Shown one piece after another: positions 1 to 8,164 of a DNA stretch of 39,996 bases (position 1 is its first letter; each line of letters begins with the position of its first letter). The DNA is taken from positions 1 through 39,996 of the forward strand of contig JAVZCX010000004.1 of the NCBI GenBank assembly GCA_038874185.1, in the 5' to 3' direction. The notes under the pieces are model-generated. The model worked only from the letters and a program-made list of their open reading frames with translations. It did not search any database and had not been told where the DNA came from. The position numbers and the translations under genes are program-made. The DNA comes from DTQF01 sp038874185 (GTDB lineage Archaea > Micrarchaeota > Micrarchaeia > CABMEP01).

Positions 1-166
1 AAATGGAATTGTGCACACTTGAAACCAATTTAATTAATAAATTGGAGGTGATCTATCCGCAGGTTCCCCTACGGATACCTTGTTACGACTTAGCCCCCCT
101 CATAAAAACTTGGCTCGATACCATCAGTTTCCCAATAGTGCCTCACCAAGTTCTCACTTGGGTGAC

Positions 167-207
<41 letters not shown>

Positions 208-657
208 CACGATTGTGACATGCGATTACTAGGCATTCCAGCTTCATGAGGGCGAGTTTCAGCCCTCAATTCGGACTTAGATTGGGTTTGGGGATTAGCT
301 TCTCCTCTCGGAGTTGCAGCCCATTGTCCCAACCATTGTAGGCCACGTGTAGCCCGGAAGATTAGGGCCATACTGACCTACCGTCGCCCTCTCCTTCCTC
401 TGTTTTAACAACAGCGGTCTCCTTAGAGTGCCTTCAATCCGGAGATTGAAGTAGCAACTAAGGACGAGGGTCTCGCTCGTTGCTGGACTTAACCAGACAG
501 TTCACACCACGAGCTGACGATGGCCATGCAGCACCTCTCGGCTTGTCAGGTAAGATCTTTAGTCTGACCTTCATTCTGCCGTCGCTTCCGGTAATATTCC
601 CGGCGTTGAATCCAATTAAACCGCAGCCTCCACGCCTTGTGGTGCTCCCCCGCCAAT

Positions 658-1326
658 TCAGGAGAGCGAAGCAATAAGTTTTTTCAATCTATCATATTTT
701 TCTTTATTACGACTTTTAATATAAGCATAAAATTTTCTGATTCCATCCTTTCTAGTTATTCTAATCTGCCAAATTTGACCTGTATAAGTCAAATTTGTTG
801 TTTTTATACCTTGAGTTAAGAGGAATTCCTTTATGAATTCAAGTGTTTCTTTACACTTTTGACTAAATGAGATAGATAAAATACTTTTATTTTTCATATT
901 ACTTCACTCCTTTCCTTTAAGTTTCTTAAGTAGTGAGTCCTAATTCCTCTAATAACTTTGATAAATATTCACGCTTTCTCGGATATGAAAAACCTATAAT
1001 TTTATAATAGTATAAAACTGCCTTTTGAGATGCAATTTGCATTCGATAACAGCCATCTTTTTGTTGCCTCACATTGTTTTTTATTTTTATTTTTTTTAAT
1101 TCTTTTGACATCCATTCAACAATGCGCTAACTAGAATACCAACATTTCTCTTTCTCCAAGTCCAAAGATTTTTTTCACAGTTCTTTCCACGAAGACCCAA
1201 TAGTCGTGCCAAAGTTCTAAAATCAGCGACTTTTCCAGAACTAACAAGCTCTTTGGCTATCGAATCAACCAATTCAGAAACTCCATAAACCAAAGCGGTT
1301 TCGTCGATTCTTTCTAGTTTTAACAT
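658..1326 (-). pseudogene. Decayed homing endonuclease in the 16S insertion
   Basis: Three short minus-strand frames lie end to end: 1326-1096 (76 aa), 1111-926 (61 aa) and 897-658 (79 aa). The second (KDGCYRMQIASQKAVLYYYK, then a Gly-Phe-Ser-x-Pro-x-Lys-Arg tract) and the third (WQIRITRKDGIRKFYAYI) resemble the recurring C-terminal parts of the two halves of monomeric LAGLIDADG enzymes. No intact LAGLIDADG helix is seen, and the second half begins after where its helix should be. This looks like an enzyme broken by frameshift and deletion. The first frame is not clearly related. The last stop codon (TGA, 658-660) overlaps the first bases of the downstream rRNA exon. The family assignment is inference from motif spacing. 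Confidence 0.6.
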
Positions 1327-1374
1327 ATTTTTCTTTTATTTTTCAAGTTATTAAAAGGTTTCGGGCTCACCACA
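661..1374 (-). other. ~0.7-kb intron-like insertion in 16S near E. coli 909-917
   Basis: The upstream exon reads to the helix-27 sequence GAGCGCAAGCTTAAAA (ending near 1375), and the downstream exon resumes at GAATTGGCGGGG (659 leftwards). Between them is about 0.71 kb of AT-rich non-rRNA sequence carrying remnants of a homing endonuclease. The junctions are unclear. Bases 910-916, usually CTTAAAG or CTCAAAT, are not restored by any obvious join; the seven bases before GAATTGG are CTCTCCT. Weak pairing exists between the insert ends (GGTGAGC near 1369 with GCTCTCC near 661), and the exon end TTAAAA is complementary to intron TTTTAA at 1351-1356, but I found no clean bulge-helix-bulge. It may be a relaxed BHB intron or another intron class. 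Confidence 0.75.
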
Positions 1375-1766
1375 TTTTAAGCTTGCGCTCGTACTCCCCA
1401 GGTGGCAGACTTAACGCTTACGCTACGGCACTGCCATAACTCGAAGTTACGGCAACACCTAGGTCTGCATCATTTACTGCTAGGGCTACACGGGTATCTA
1501 ATCCGTTTCGTTCTCCTAGCCTTCGCACCTCACCGTCAGACATGTTTTAGCCAGACGCCTTCGCCGCTGGGGGTCCGTACAGGATTAACGGATTTTACCC
1601 CTACTCTGTACGTACCTCTGGCCTCCCCCATTCTCAAGCCTGCTAGTACTCTCTGCACGCCCCTCGGTTAGGCCGAAGGATTTCACAGAGAACACAACAA
1701 GCCAGCTACGTGCGCTTTAAACCCAATATACGTGGATACCACTCGGGCCGCCAGTATTACCGCGGC

Positions 1767-1803
1767 TTCCAGTCCAATAACATAACGTGCAATGTTATTA
1801 GAA
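1767..1803 (-). other. 37-nt BHB intron in the 16S 530 region
   Basis: In the rRNA sense the universal tract GTGCCAGCC (1812-1804) is separated from GCCGCGGTAATAC (1766-1754) by 37 nt. Exact removal restores the standard archaeal sequence. The ends form a canonical bulge-helix-bulge: exon CCAG (1809-1806) pairs with intron CTGG (1772-1769) as a 4-bp central helix; the flanking 3-nt bulges are CC|T (1805-1803) and AA|G (1768-1766), cut after the second base. An 11-bp intron stem (1802-1792 with 1783-1773, one G-U) closes an 8-nt loop. This is the substrate geometry of the archaeal splicing endonuclease. No reading frame fits inside it. Confidence 0.9.
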
Positions 1804-2280
1804 GGCTGGCACTGGTCTTACCCGGCCCTTATTCCACCTGCTGTTTACACAGATGAAAAGATTCTCCGAAGAGAATCACTCGGAATTCCCTTGTCACGCT
1901 TTCGCGCATTGCAAAAGTTTCGCGCCTGCTGCATCCCGTAGGACTAGGGCCCTTGTCTCAGTGCCCTTCTGGGGGCTCCAACTCCCATTGCCCCTAACGA
2001 TAATCGGTTTGGTGAGCCGTTACCTCGCCAACTGCCTAATCGTCCGCAGTCCCATCCTTAAGCCCGCTAGATACAATTCTCTAGCAGATTTAAACCAGGG
2101 GTCGTTCCAGATCCCCAGGCCTATAGGGTATTATCCTCAGTTTCCCGAGGTTATCCCCTTCTTAAGGTTAGGTTGACTACGTGTTACTCAGCCGTACGCC
2201 ACGACACCATAAGATGCCGTCGACTTGCATGGCTTAGTCGAATTCCGATAGCAGTACCCTCCAGCAGGATCAACTGGAAA

Positions 2281-2563
2281 TGCTGTATCATCCCTCCTGT
2301 GTAAATCACACTAAGTGTGATGCCAGTTCCACAGGAATTCAGAATACAGACTACGTAATTTGTACTGCGCATTCAAGCTTACTCTTTGCGAGTGAGCACA
2401 GAATGTCCTTGCTGAATTCTGAAGTATATCAAACCTGAATATACAGCTCAGGTTCTCATGAACAGAGACTATATGCCCTAGTGGAATATCAACTCATTGC
2501 GCGAGAAATAGATTCGCACTCCTCTTTGCCGTGCTAAGGCGGTAAGATATATTATGTGATTAA
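2281..2563 (-). other. 16S rRNA leader with processing-stem half
   Basis: About 280 nt between the rRNA promoter and the 16S 5' end, with no reading frame of note. It contains an inverted repeat (TCACAC-TTA-GTGTGA, plus-strand 2306-2320) and other short hairpins. In transcript sense the leader elements GTGGAA (2332-2327) and CACACTT (2319-2313) are complementary, in the right order, to the trailer elements AAGTGTG (20-14) and TTCCAT (8-3). Together they can form a stem enclosing 16S with an internal loop, as expected for pre-rRNA excision. Confidence 0.55.
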
Positions 2564-2575
2564 GATTTATAAATG
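2564..2575 (-). promoter_or_regulatory. TATA box of the rRNA operon
   Basis: On the minus strand CATTTATAAATC is a strong archaeal TATA box. It lies just downstream of the GIDE-LemA stop codon and about 290 bases ahead of 16S, so it is the obvious promoter for the rRNA transcript, which should start near 2540. Confidence 0.6.
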
Positions 2576-2591
2576 TTTTGGTAGCGTAATC

Positions 2592-3962
2592 TTAACTATT
2601 CATTTTCTCAAAATTCAGATATTCTTTCTTCTTCTTATTAGTTAAATTAGCGATTATAGAGATAGGAAACTGCATGATCATATTGTTGTATCTTACAACA
2701 GTGTTATTGTAGAATTCTCTTGTAGATGCTATCCTTTCTTCTGTATCAGTTATTTCTAACATTAGTTTATTGAAGTTTTCTGACGCTTTCAATTTAGGAT
2801 AGTTTTCTATGTTTAAAATTATTGAAGTTTTTTGCAATCCTTCTTTGGGTGTATCTGAAAACACAGTATTAACTCTTGTTTGTGCAAGGAGGGTTTGCAC
2901 CATATTTTCATATTCTTTGTATCCTTTTACTATGTTAACAAGATTAGGTATTAATTCAGATCTTCTTTTTAATTCTACATCAATAGTGCTTAATGCATTC
3001 TTGCATCTTTCTTCTAATTCGATTATTCTATTGTATATAGTGAATGCAGCCGTTCCTATAATCATTCCATTTCCTATTATGAATGCTGGCCATAATATTA
3101 AAGGATTTAAAATATCCAGAAGATTAAGAAAAGCAAGAAATAAAGAGTATCCGATTGCAATCAGGATATGAGAGAAAAGTATAATCGGTTCTCCTTTTCT
3201 GAATTCATTAAGATATTCTTCCTTGCTTTTTAAGCTTACTATTAACGGCCAATCCTTGTCTTCTTTTAGAACCAGTTCTCCATCTTTGTATACCATTCCT
3301 ACAACATACACCTTGCTTCCTGGAGTTAATACAAATTCAGATATTCTTATTTTTTTTCTCATTATAAGAGGAATAGCTCCTTCCTGTACTATTTCTTTCC
3401 TCAAAACTGTGAATGTACCATCCACTTCACTATACACTTGTTTTTCATTTTTCATAAAATTCAAAAAACCAGGAAGAGGATAGGAGCTATTATCTCTATC
3501 TACTCCATTTAAATCTATTCTTATTTTATTTCCTCTTCTGTCTTTTAAATAAAAAGGAACAAAGTCCATTTTATTTTCTTTAATTTCCCAACTATAACTT
3601 TTTCCACGCTTAACATATTCTTCTACAATATAATGGTAATATACGCAAGGAGTATTGGTATTAGGAGAATTAATCGTTTTTTCACTTTCTATTATTCCTT
3701 CTCCAGAGAATGGAACGGAATCGGTTGCTTCATTAGCATCAAGTAAAGGAAGTCGTTCTATCTTGAAAATCATGTCATCCATCTTTTTGTAAAGATTTCT
3801 GAAATAAAGAGTGGGAATTACGAAAAGAAAAGATAAAATAAGACACTTATAAGCGATATCAGAAATAGTAAGAAATCCTTCCTTGCCCATATTATGAATT
3901 ACAACGAGTATGGATAAAACCGCTATAAATCCCAAGTAGTGAGAGAAATTAATTCTTTCCAT
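2592..3962 (-). CDS. GIDE-LemA membrane protein, copy 1
   Basis: 456 aa. Two hydrophobic segments lie within the first ~55 residues. A GIDE-type domain follows (about 65-260; landmarks CVYYHYIVEE, VPFYLKDRRGNKIRIDL, PGSKVYVVGMVYKDGELVL), then two membrane segments (about 265-310), then a LemA domain to the C-terminus (STIDVELKRRSELIPNLV, ENYPKLKASENF, TEERIASTREFYNNTVVRYN). GIDE is the non-RING membrane domain of the MUL1 ubiquitin ligase family; no RING is present here, so ligase activity is not implied. LemA is a helical domain of unclear biochemical role. A TATA-like TTTATTAATA about 20-30 bases upstream of the ATG suggests its own promoter and a leaderless transcript. It is a tandem paralogue of the gene at 4037-5392. 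Probable role is in membrane quality control or stress; this is inference. Confidence 0.88.
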   Translation of the reverse strand: MERINFSHYLGFIAVLSILVVIHNMGKEGFLTISDIAYKCLILSFLFVIPTLYFRNLYKKMDDMIFKIERLPLLDANEATDSVPFSGEGIIESEKTINSPNTNTPCVYYHYIVEEYVKRGKSYSWEIKENKMDFVPFYLKDRRGNKIRIDLNGVDRDNSSYPLPGFLNFMKNEKQVYSEVDGTFTVLRKEIVQEGAIPLIMRKKIRISEFVLTPGSKVYVVGMVYKDGELVLKEDKDWPLIVSLKSKEEYLNEFRKGEPIILFSHILIAIGYSLFLAFLNLLDILNPLILWPAFIIGNGMIIGTAAFTIYNRIIELEERCKNALSTIDVELKRRSELIPNLVNIVKGYKEYENMVQTLLAQTRVNTVFSDTPKEGLQKTSIILNIENYPKLKASENFNKLMLEITDTEERIASTREFYNNTVVRYNNMIMQFPISIIANLTNKKKKEYLNFEKMNS

Positions 3963-4036
3963 ATTTGATTCTATAATGCAATATTAATAAAGTTTATCAG
4001 CAATCTTACCTAATTATACTTTTGAATTTTGATTCA

Positions 4037-5392
4037 TTACTTATAAGAAAAACTCAGATATTTTTTCTTCTTCATTCCAAGTAGAAAAGCCATGATCACA
4101 GTTGGAACTCTTGAAATCATATCATTATATCTTAAAGCCGTATCGTTATAAAATTTTCTTGTTTGAGCGATTCTTTCCTCTGTATCTTTGAGTTCAGTCA
4201 TTAGCCTCATGAAATTTTCATCTGCTTTTAATTCTGGGTATGCTTCAAGACTTTCAATTAACGAGTAAACCATCTTTACATCTTTTTTGTCAGTACTATC
4301 TTTTGTCATAACAATAGTACTTCTAGTTTCAGCAACCATAGTTTGTATTTCTTTTTCATATTCTTTATAATTTTTAACAAATTCTACAATTTTTGGAATC
4401 AAATCAGCCCTTCTTTTTAATTCTACATCAATAGTGCTTAATGCACTATTACATCTTTCTTCTAATTCAATTATCCTGTTATACATAGTAAATACAATAC
4501 TTCCCATAATTATTCCATTTCCGATTATAAAAGCCGGCCAAAAGAGTGAAGGATTTAAAATATTAAACGCCTGAAGAGAATTAAGAAATAAAGAGTATCC
4601 GATTGCAATCAAGATATGAGACCAAAGTATAATCGGTTCTCCTTTTCTGAATTCATTAAAATATTCTTTTTTACTTTTGATGGTTACTATTAACGGCCAG
4701 TCCTTGTCTTCTTTTAGAACATATTCATTATTATCATCTTTGTATACCATTCCCACTACATAAACTTTGCTTCCTGGCTTTAATACAAGTTCAGTTACTC
4801 TTGTACCACCTAAACCGAAAAGAACATACCAAGGCGGTTCTTTAATTTTTCTTTTAACTGTAAATTTACCTTCTACTTCACTATATATTTGTTTCTCACC
4901 AAATATATAGCTAAATGAATCATTAATAGGATAAGAGCTGTTATCTCTGTCTATTCCAGTTAAATCTATTTTTATTCTATTTCCTCTTCTGTCTTTTAAA
5001 TAAAAAGGAATAGAAATTGCATCATTTCGTTTAATAACCCAACCACCTTTTGCTGCACGTTCCTCTACAATATAGTGAAAGTATACGCAAGGAGTACTGG
5101 TGTAGGGAGATCTCATATCTATTTCACTTTCTATTGTTCCTTCTCCAGAAAAAGGAACAGATTCTGTTGCTTCATTAACATCCAGTAACGGAAGCCTTTC
5201 TATCTTAAAAATTATGTCATCCATCTTTTTGTAAATATGTCTGAAGTAAAGCGAAGGAATGATTAAAATAATAGAGAAAATAAGAGGCTTAAAATTAATA
5301 AATTCAGGATGAGGCAGAAAATCTTCTCTTCCAATGATCGAATACAAAATAATTACAACTGCTAAGTAACCATAAAAATTAATTCTTTCCAT
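4037..5392 (-). CDS. GIDE-LemA membrane protein, copy 2
   Basis: 451 aa with the same plan as its downstream neighbour: two N-terminal membrane segments, a GIDE domain (about 65-255; CVYFHYIVEE, IPFYLKDRRGNRIKIDL, PGSKVYVVGMVYKD), two further membrane segments and a C-terminal LemA domain (STIDVELKRRADLIPKIV, ELKADENFMRLMTELKDTEE). The two copies share long near-identical stretches in the GIDE core and the region before LemA, and differ most in the insert between GIDE strands and in the middle of LemA. That pattern fits an old tandem duplication with divergence of partner-binding surfaces. It shares an AT-rich divergent promoter region with the gene at 5443. The function of either copy is unknown. 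Confidence 0.88.
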   Translation of the reverse strand: MERINFYGYLAVVIILYSIIGREDFLPHPEFINFKPLIFSIILIIPSLYFRHIYKKMDDIIFKIERLPLLDVNEATESVPFSGEGTIESEIDMRSPYTSTPCVYFHYIVEERAAKGGWVIKRNDAISIPFYLKDRRGNRIKIDLTGIDRDNSSYPINDSFSYIFGEKQIYSEVEGKFTVKRKIKEPPWYVLFGLGGTRVTELVLKPGSKVYVVGMVYKDDNNEYVLKEDKDWPLIVTIKSKKEYFNEFRKGEPIILWSHILIAIGYSLFLNSLQAFNILNPSLFWPAFIIGNGIIMGSIVFTMYNRIIELEERCNSALSTIDVELKRRADLIPKIVEFVKNYKEYEKEIQTMVAETRSTIVMTKDSTDKKDVKMVYSLIESLEAYPELKADENFMRLMTELKDTEERIAQTRKFYNDTALRYNDMISRVPTVIMAFLLGMKKKKYLSFSYK

Positions 5393-5408
5393 TATTCTAT
5401 TTACAGAT

Positions 5409-5422
5409 ATATATTAATAAAT
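5409..5422. promoter_or_regulatory. Shared divergent TATA region
   Basis: The 50-bp gap between the divergent genes at 5392 and 5443 holds a near-symmetric TATATATTAATAAA. Read rightwards it lies about 25 bases before the ATG at 5443; read leftwards it lies about 20-30 bases before the ATG at 5392. Both transcripts are therefore probably leaderless and compete for one TBP site. Confidence 0.5.
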
Positions 5423-5442
5423 TTTCTTAGTAATTCTTATTT

Positions 5443-5904
5443 ATGAAACTAACAAAAGATCTTGCAGAACTGATTGGGTTCTGGAAGATGAGGAGAACCA
5501 TTAAAGGTGTGGGAGTAATAGGCAATGTTTCCGTTCAGGAAAAATTTATTAAAAAAGTACTTGAACTTAAACTAGTTCCACCAGAAAAGATAGTTGCAAA
5601 TGAAAAGGCTGCATGGTTTTCTCATATAAAGATTAAAAATTTCTTTGAAAAAACAGTAAAGAATCAGGCTGAGATTTTTGATAGAAAAAACAACATTACA
5701 GCTGCTTACTTGAGAGGAATGTATGAAAGCACAGGAGATGGAGATATAATAAAAAACGCAACCTTTCAAGACCAACTATTAATTGAAAGATTAGGCTTCA
5801 CAACAAAAAAGAAAGGAAAAGACATCTGGATAAGAGATATAGATAGGTTTAAGGAGTTTATTTACAATTTACCAAAAAATCAATCGCAAGAGGTATCAAA
5901 ATGA
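5443..5904 (+). CDS. Degenerate LAGLIDADG-like protein
   Basis: 153 aa. Two segments look like worn LAGLIDADG helices: LAELIGFWKMRRT near the N-terminus and AAYLRGMYESTGDG (about 87-100). The second aligns with the usual AAFLRGLFDADG pattern, but the metal-binding Asp is Thr, and the first has Arg where Asp is expected. The spacing and the sequence after the second motif (an Ile-Lys-Asn tract, then ERLGFTTKKKGKDIWIRDID) fit the fold. Loss of both acidic residues argues against nuclease activity and for a DNA-binding role; both conclusions are inference. Its stop codon overlaps the start of the GT4 gene (ATGA), so the two are co-transcribed. No intron or intein surrounds it, unlike a mobile homing gene. 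Confidence 0.6.
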   Translation: MKLTKDLAELIGFWKMRRTIKGVGVIGNVSVQEKFIKKVLELKLVPPEKIVANEKAAWFSHIKIKNFFEKTVKNQAEIFDRKNNITAAYLRGMYESTGDGDIIKNATFQDQLLIERLGFTTKKKGKDIWIRDIDRFKEFIYNLPKNQSQEVSK

Positions 5905-7028
5905 AATTAGTCCTTGTTCATCCATTTGTAAATGATCTCGGCGGAGCAACTTATGTAGTTGGAAGGATAGCAAAGCATTTTGATGCCAAGATATATTGCA
6001 TTGATTATGATTTAAAGAAAACATTCAGTTTTTTTAATGATGTAGAAATAGAAAAACTTCCATCACCTTCTTTTCTTAAGGCATTACCTCCAAGACTTTA
6101 TATGGGGGTTGCTAGCGGGATTTCATTTTATTTTTCAAAGATCAAAGATTATGATGTTATAAATGCGCATGGAACTCCAAGCGAATGGATAAGAAACAAT
6201 AATCCAAGAGTGGTATGGTATTGCCATTCTCCAAATAGAGAGGCATTTGACCTTTATGAGTGGAGAATGAAACAAAGATCACTTTTACAAAAAATTCCTT
6301 TCTGGCTTTCAATTGAGGCATTTAAATCAATAGAATATTCAATAGTTCCAAGAATCGAATATATTTTTGCAAACAGTAAAAACACACAGGGAAGAATAAA
6401 GAAATATCTAAACAGAGATTCAGAGATTCTTTATCCTGTTTTTGAACAAGGAAGGTTTGAAAATGAAAGCTATAAGAGTTATTTCTTGTATCCTTCAAGA
6501 ATAATTCCTGAAAAGAGATTTGAATTTGCAATTCAGGCATTTAAATTATTCAAGAAAAAGATGAAAGGAAAAAAGAGATGGAAATTAATTATTTCTGGAT
6601 TTCTAAGCGATAGACCAGAACATAGGGCTTATTATAACTATTTATTAAGCTTAAAAGATGAGGACATAGAATTCAAATTAAACGTTTCAGATAAAGAACT
6701 GAAAGAACTATATGGAAATGCATATGCGATACTCTTTTCACCAATCAATGAGGACTTTGGCATGGTTCCTTTGGAAGGTTTTATGGCTGAGAAGCCATGC
6801 ATAGCAGTCAATGAAGGAGGGCCAAAGGAAACAATAGATGATGGAAAGGACGGATTTCTTGTTAATACTCCTGAAGAGATGGCAGATAAAATGCTTTATC
6901 TCGCAGAAAGACCTGAACTTGTAGAAAGAATGGGAAAAGAAGGAAAGAAAAAATTGTCAGGAAAGTTCAGTGAAAAAAGATTTTTTGAAAGACTTAGTCA
7001 CATTTTTCAAGAAATTGTAAAACTATAA
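5901..7028 (+). CDS. GT-B glycosyltransferase, family 4
   Basis: 375 aa, normal length for GT4. The N-terminal Rossmann half begins LVLVHPFVNDLGGATYVV with a glycine-rich acceptor loop. The C-terminal half has the donor-site E-x7-E motif at about Glu284/Glu292 (NEDFGMVPLEGFMAEKPC), followed by EGGPKETI, typical of retaining enzymes that use NDP-sugars. No signal or membrane segment is apparent, so it should act at the cytosolic face of the membrane. It overlaps the preceding LAGLIDADG-like gene by 4 bp and ends convergently with the glycan operon at 7175. Sugar and acceptor cannot be read from the sequence; lipid-linked glycan assembly is likely. Confidence 0.88.
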   Translation: MKLVLVHPFVNDLGGATYVVGRIAKHFDAKIYCIDYDLKKTFSFFNDVEIEKLPSPSFLKALPPRLYMGVASGISFYFSKIKDYDVINAHGTPSEWIRNNNPRVVWYCHSPNREAFDLYEWRMKQRSLLQKIPFWLSIEAFKSIEYSIVPRIEYIFANSKNTQGRIKKYLNRDSEILYPVFEQGRFENESYKSYFLYPSRIIPEKRFEFAIQAFKLFKKKMKGKKRWKLIISGFLSDRPEHRAYYNYLLSLKDEDIEFKLNVSDKELKELYGNAYAILFSPINEDFGMVPLEGFMAEKPCIAVNEGGPKETIDDGKDGFLVNTPEEMADKMLYLAERPELVERMGKEGKKKLSGKFSEKRFFERLSHIFQEIVKL

Positions 7029-7174
7029 GTTCTTAAAGGTAAAGTAAAGATATAAAAATTATCATAAAAAGAGCAGAGTCTTTGATAAAGATGAAAATGT
7101 TCGATTTTATTACAATTTGAGATCAAAATTAATTTGAATCGATTAAGCAGAACTAATTCATTTAGATTATGTAA

Positions 7175-8164
7175 TTAAATTGCTTTAATCATTTCATTAA
7201 ATGTTTTTTTAAATAATTTACATTGTCTATTTTTATTTAGTCTTAATACTCTTCTTTTAAGTTTAAATACAATTTTTTTTCTCCACTTTATAGGTTTTTT
7301 AACAATCTTTTCTATTTTTTCCGCAACTAATTTAGAATCATAATTATTTATAACTAATTCACTTTCTCCTACTTTTTTTAATATTTCTGAATTACCGCAA
7401 TCTTTACTTAATATAGGTATCTCACCGGCAGCTATTGCTTCCAATACAGCTACAGGATAAGGAGCAAACATAGACAAATCTATGTAAAAAGTGTTTTTAA
7501 TTAGATATTTCTCAATATTTCTTGTCGCGGCTTCAAAATGGATATTATTAGAAAATTCCCTTTTTTCAAAACCATTTCCTACAATTGTTAATTTGTAAGG
7601 TAAATTTTTAAAAACTCTAATTAAAAACTTAATATTTCTTTCGGGATGATTTCTACCAATATATAAAAATCTTTTATTGTCTAAGCGCGCTTTTATTTTA
7701 CTAAATCTATCAACATCTAAAAAAGGATTAACTACTTTTATATTAATTTTAATTCCTTCGCTTCTTAGTTTATTCTTTATATATGCAGATACAGCAATAA
7801 TCCCATCACACTTGTTTAATATTATTTTCATTAAAGATTTACTCAAAATATTAGTCCTTCCCATTATTCCATATGAAGAAGCAACTAAAGCAATAATTTT
7901 TATTTTAGGATTTAAAATTTTTCTTGGTATTGCAACAAGTAAATCAGTTCCGCTTTCACACAAATATATATCTGCATAAGGTAAAAGAAATCCTCGCAAA
8001 ATAGCATCAATATTTTTTAAAAAAGGGAGTCTATATTTTTTATAAGTAAAACTAGGGTAAAACTTATTACAAACAGTTTTTGCAAATGCTTCATGCACAG
8101 GATGTGGTCCACTATATATAAAACAAATATCTTTATCTAATTTATTCAATACCATATCCATCAA
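7175..8164 (-). CDS. GT-B family glycosyltransferase, last gene of glycan operon
   Basis: 329 aa. The C-terminal half has the GT4 layout (RFLYIGRNHPERNIKFLIRV, KLTIVGNGFEK, VAVLEAIAAGEIPILSKDCG). The E-x7-E motif is incomplete: the second Glu is present in VLEAIAAG, but the first position is occupied by Ala. The N-terminal half is short and lacks the usual glycine-rich loop. It overlaps the upstream gene by 23 bp, so the start could also be one of the later Met codons (Met2 or Met4). It is the distal gene of a five-gene, very AT-rich minus-strand operon. The substrate is unknown; the imperfect motif leaves activity in some doubt. Confidence 0.8.
   Translation of the reverse strand: MMDMVLNKLDKDICFIYSGPHPVHEAFAKTVCNKFYPSFTYKKYRLPFLKNIDAILRGFLLPYADIYLCESGTDLLVAIPRKILNPKIKIIALVASSYGIMGRTNILSKSLMKIILNKCDGIIAVSAYIKNKLRSEGIKINIKVVNPFLDVDRFSKIKARLDNKRFLYIGRNHPERNIKFLIRVFKNLPYKLTIVGNGFEKREFSNNIHFEAATRNIEKYLIKNTFYIDLSMFAPYPVAVLEAIAAGEIPILSKDCGNSEILKKVGESELVINNYDSKLVAEKIEKIVKKPIKWRKKIVFKLKRRVLRLNKNRQCKLFKKTFNEMIKAI

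Noticed and set aside
5443..5904. Active homing endonuclease or intein
   Set aside because: Both acidic positions are substituted and no host gene is interrupted.
7029..7174. Possible small RNA between convergent genes
   Set aside because: No stable hairpin, box C/D or promoter seen.
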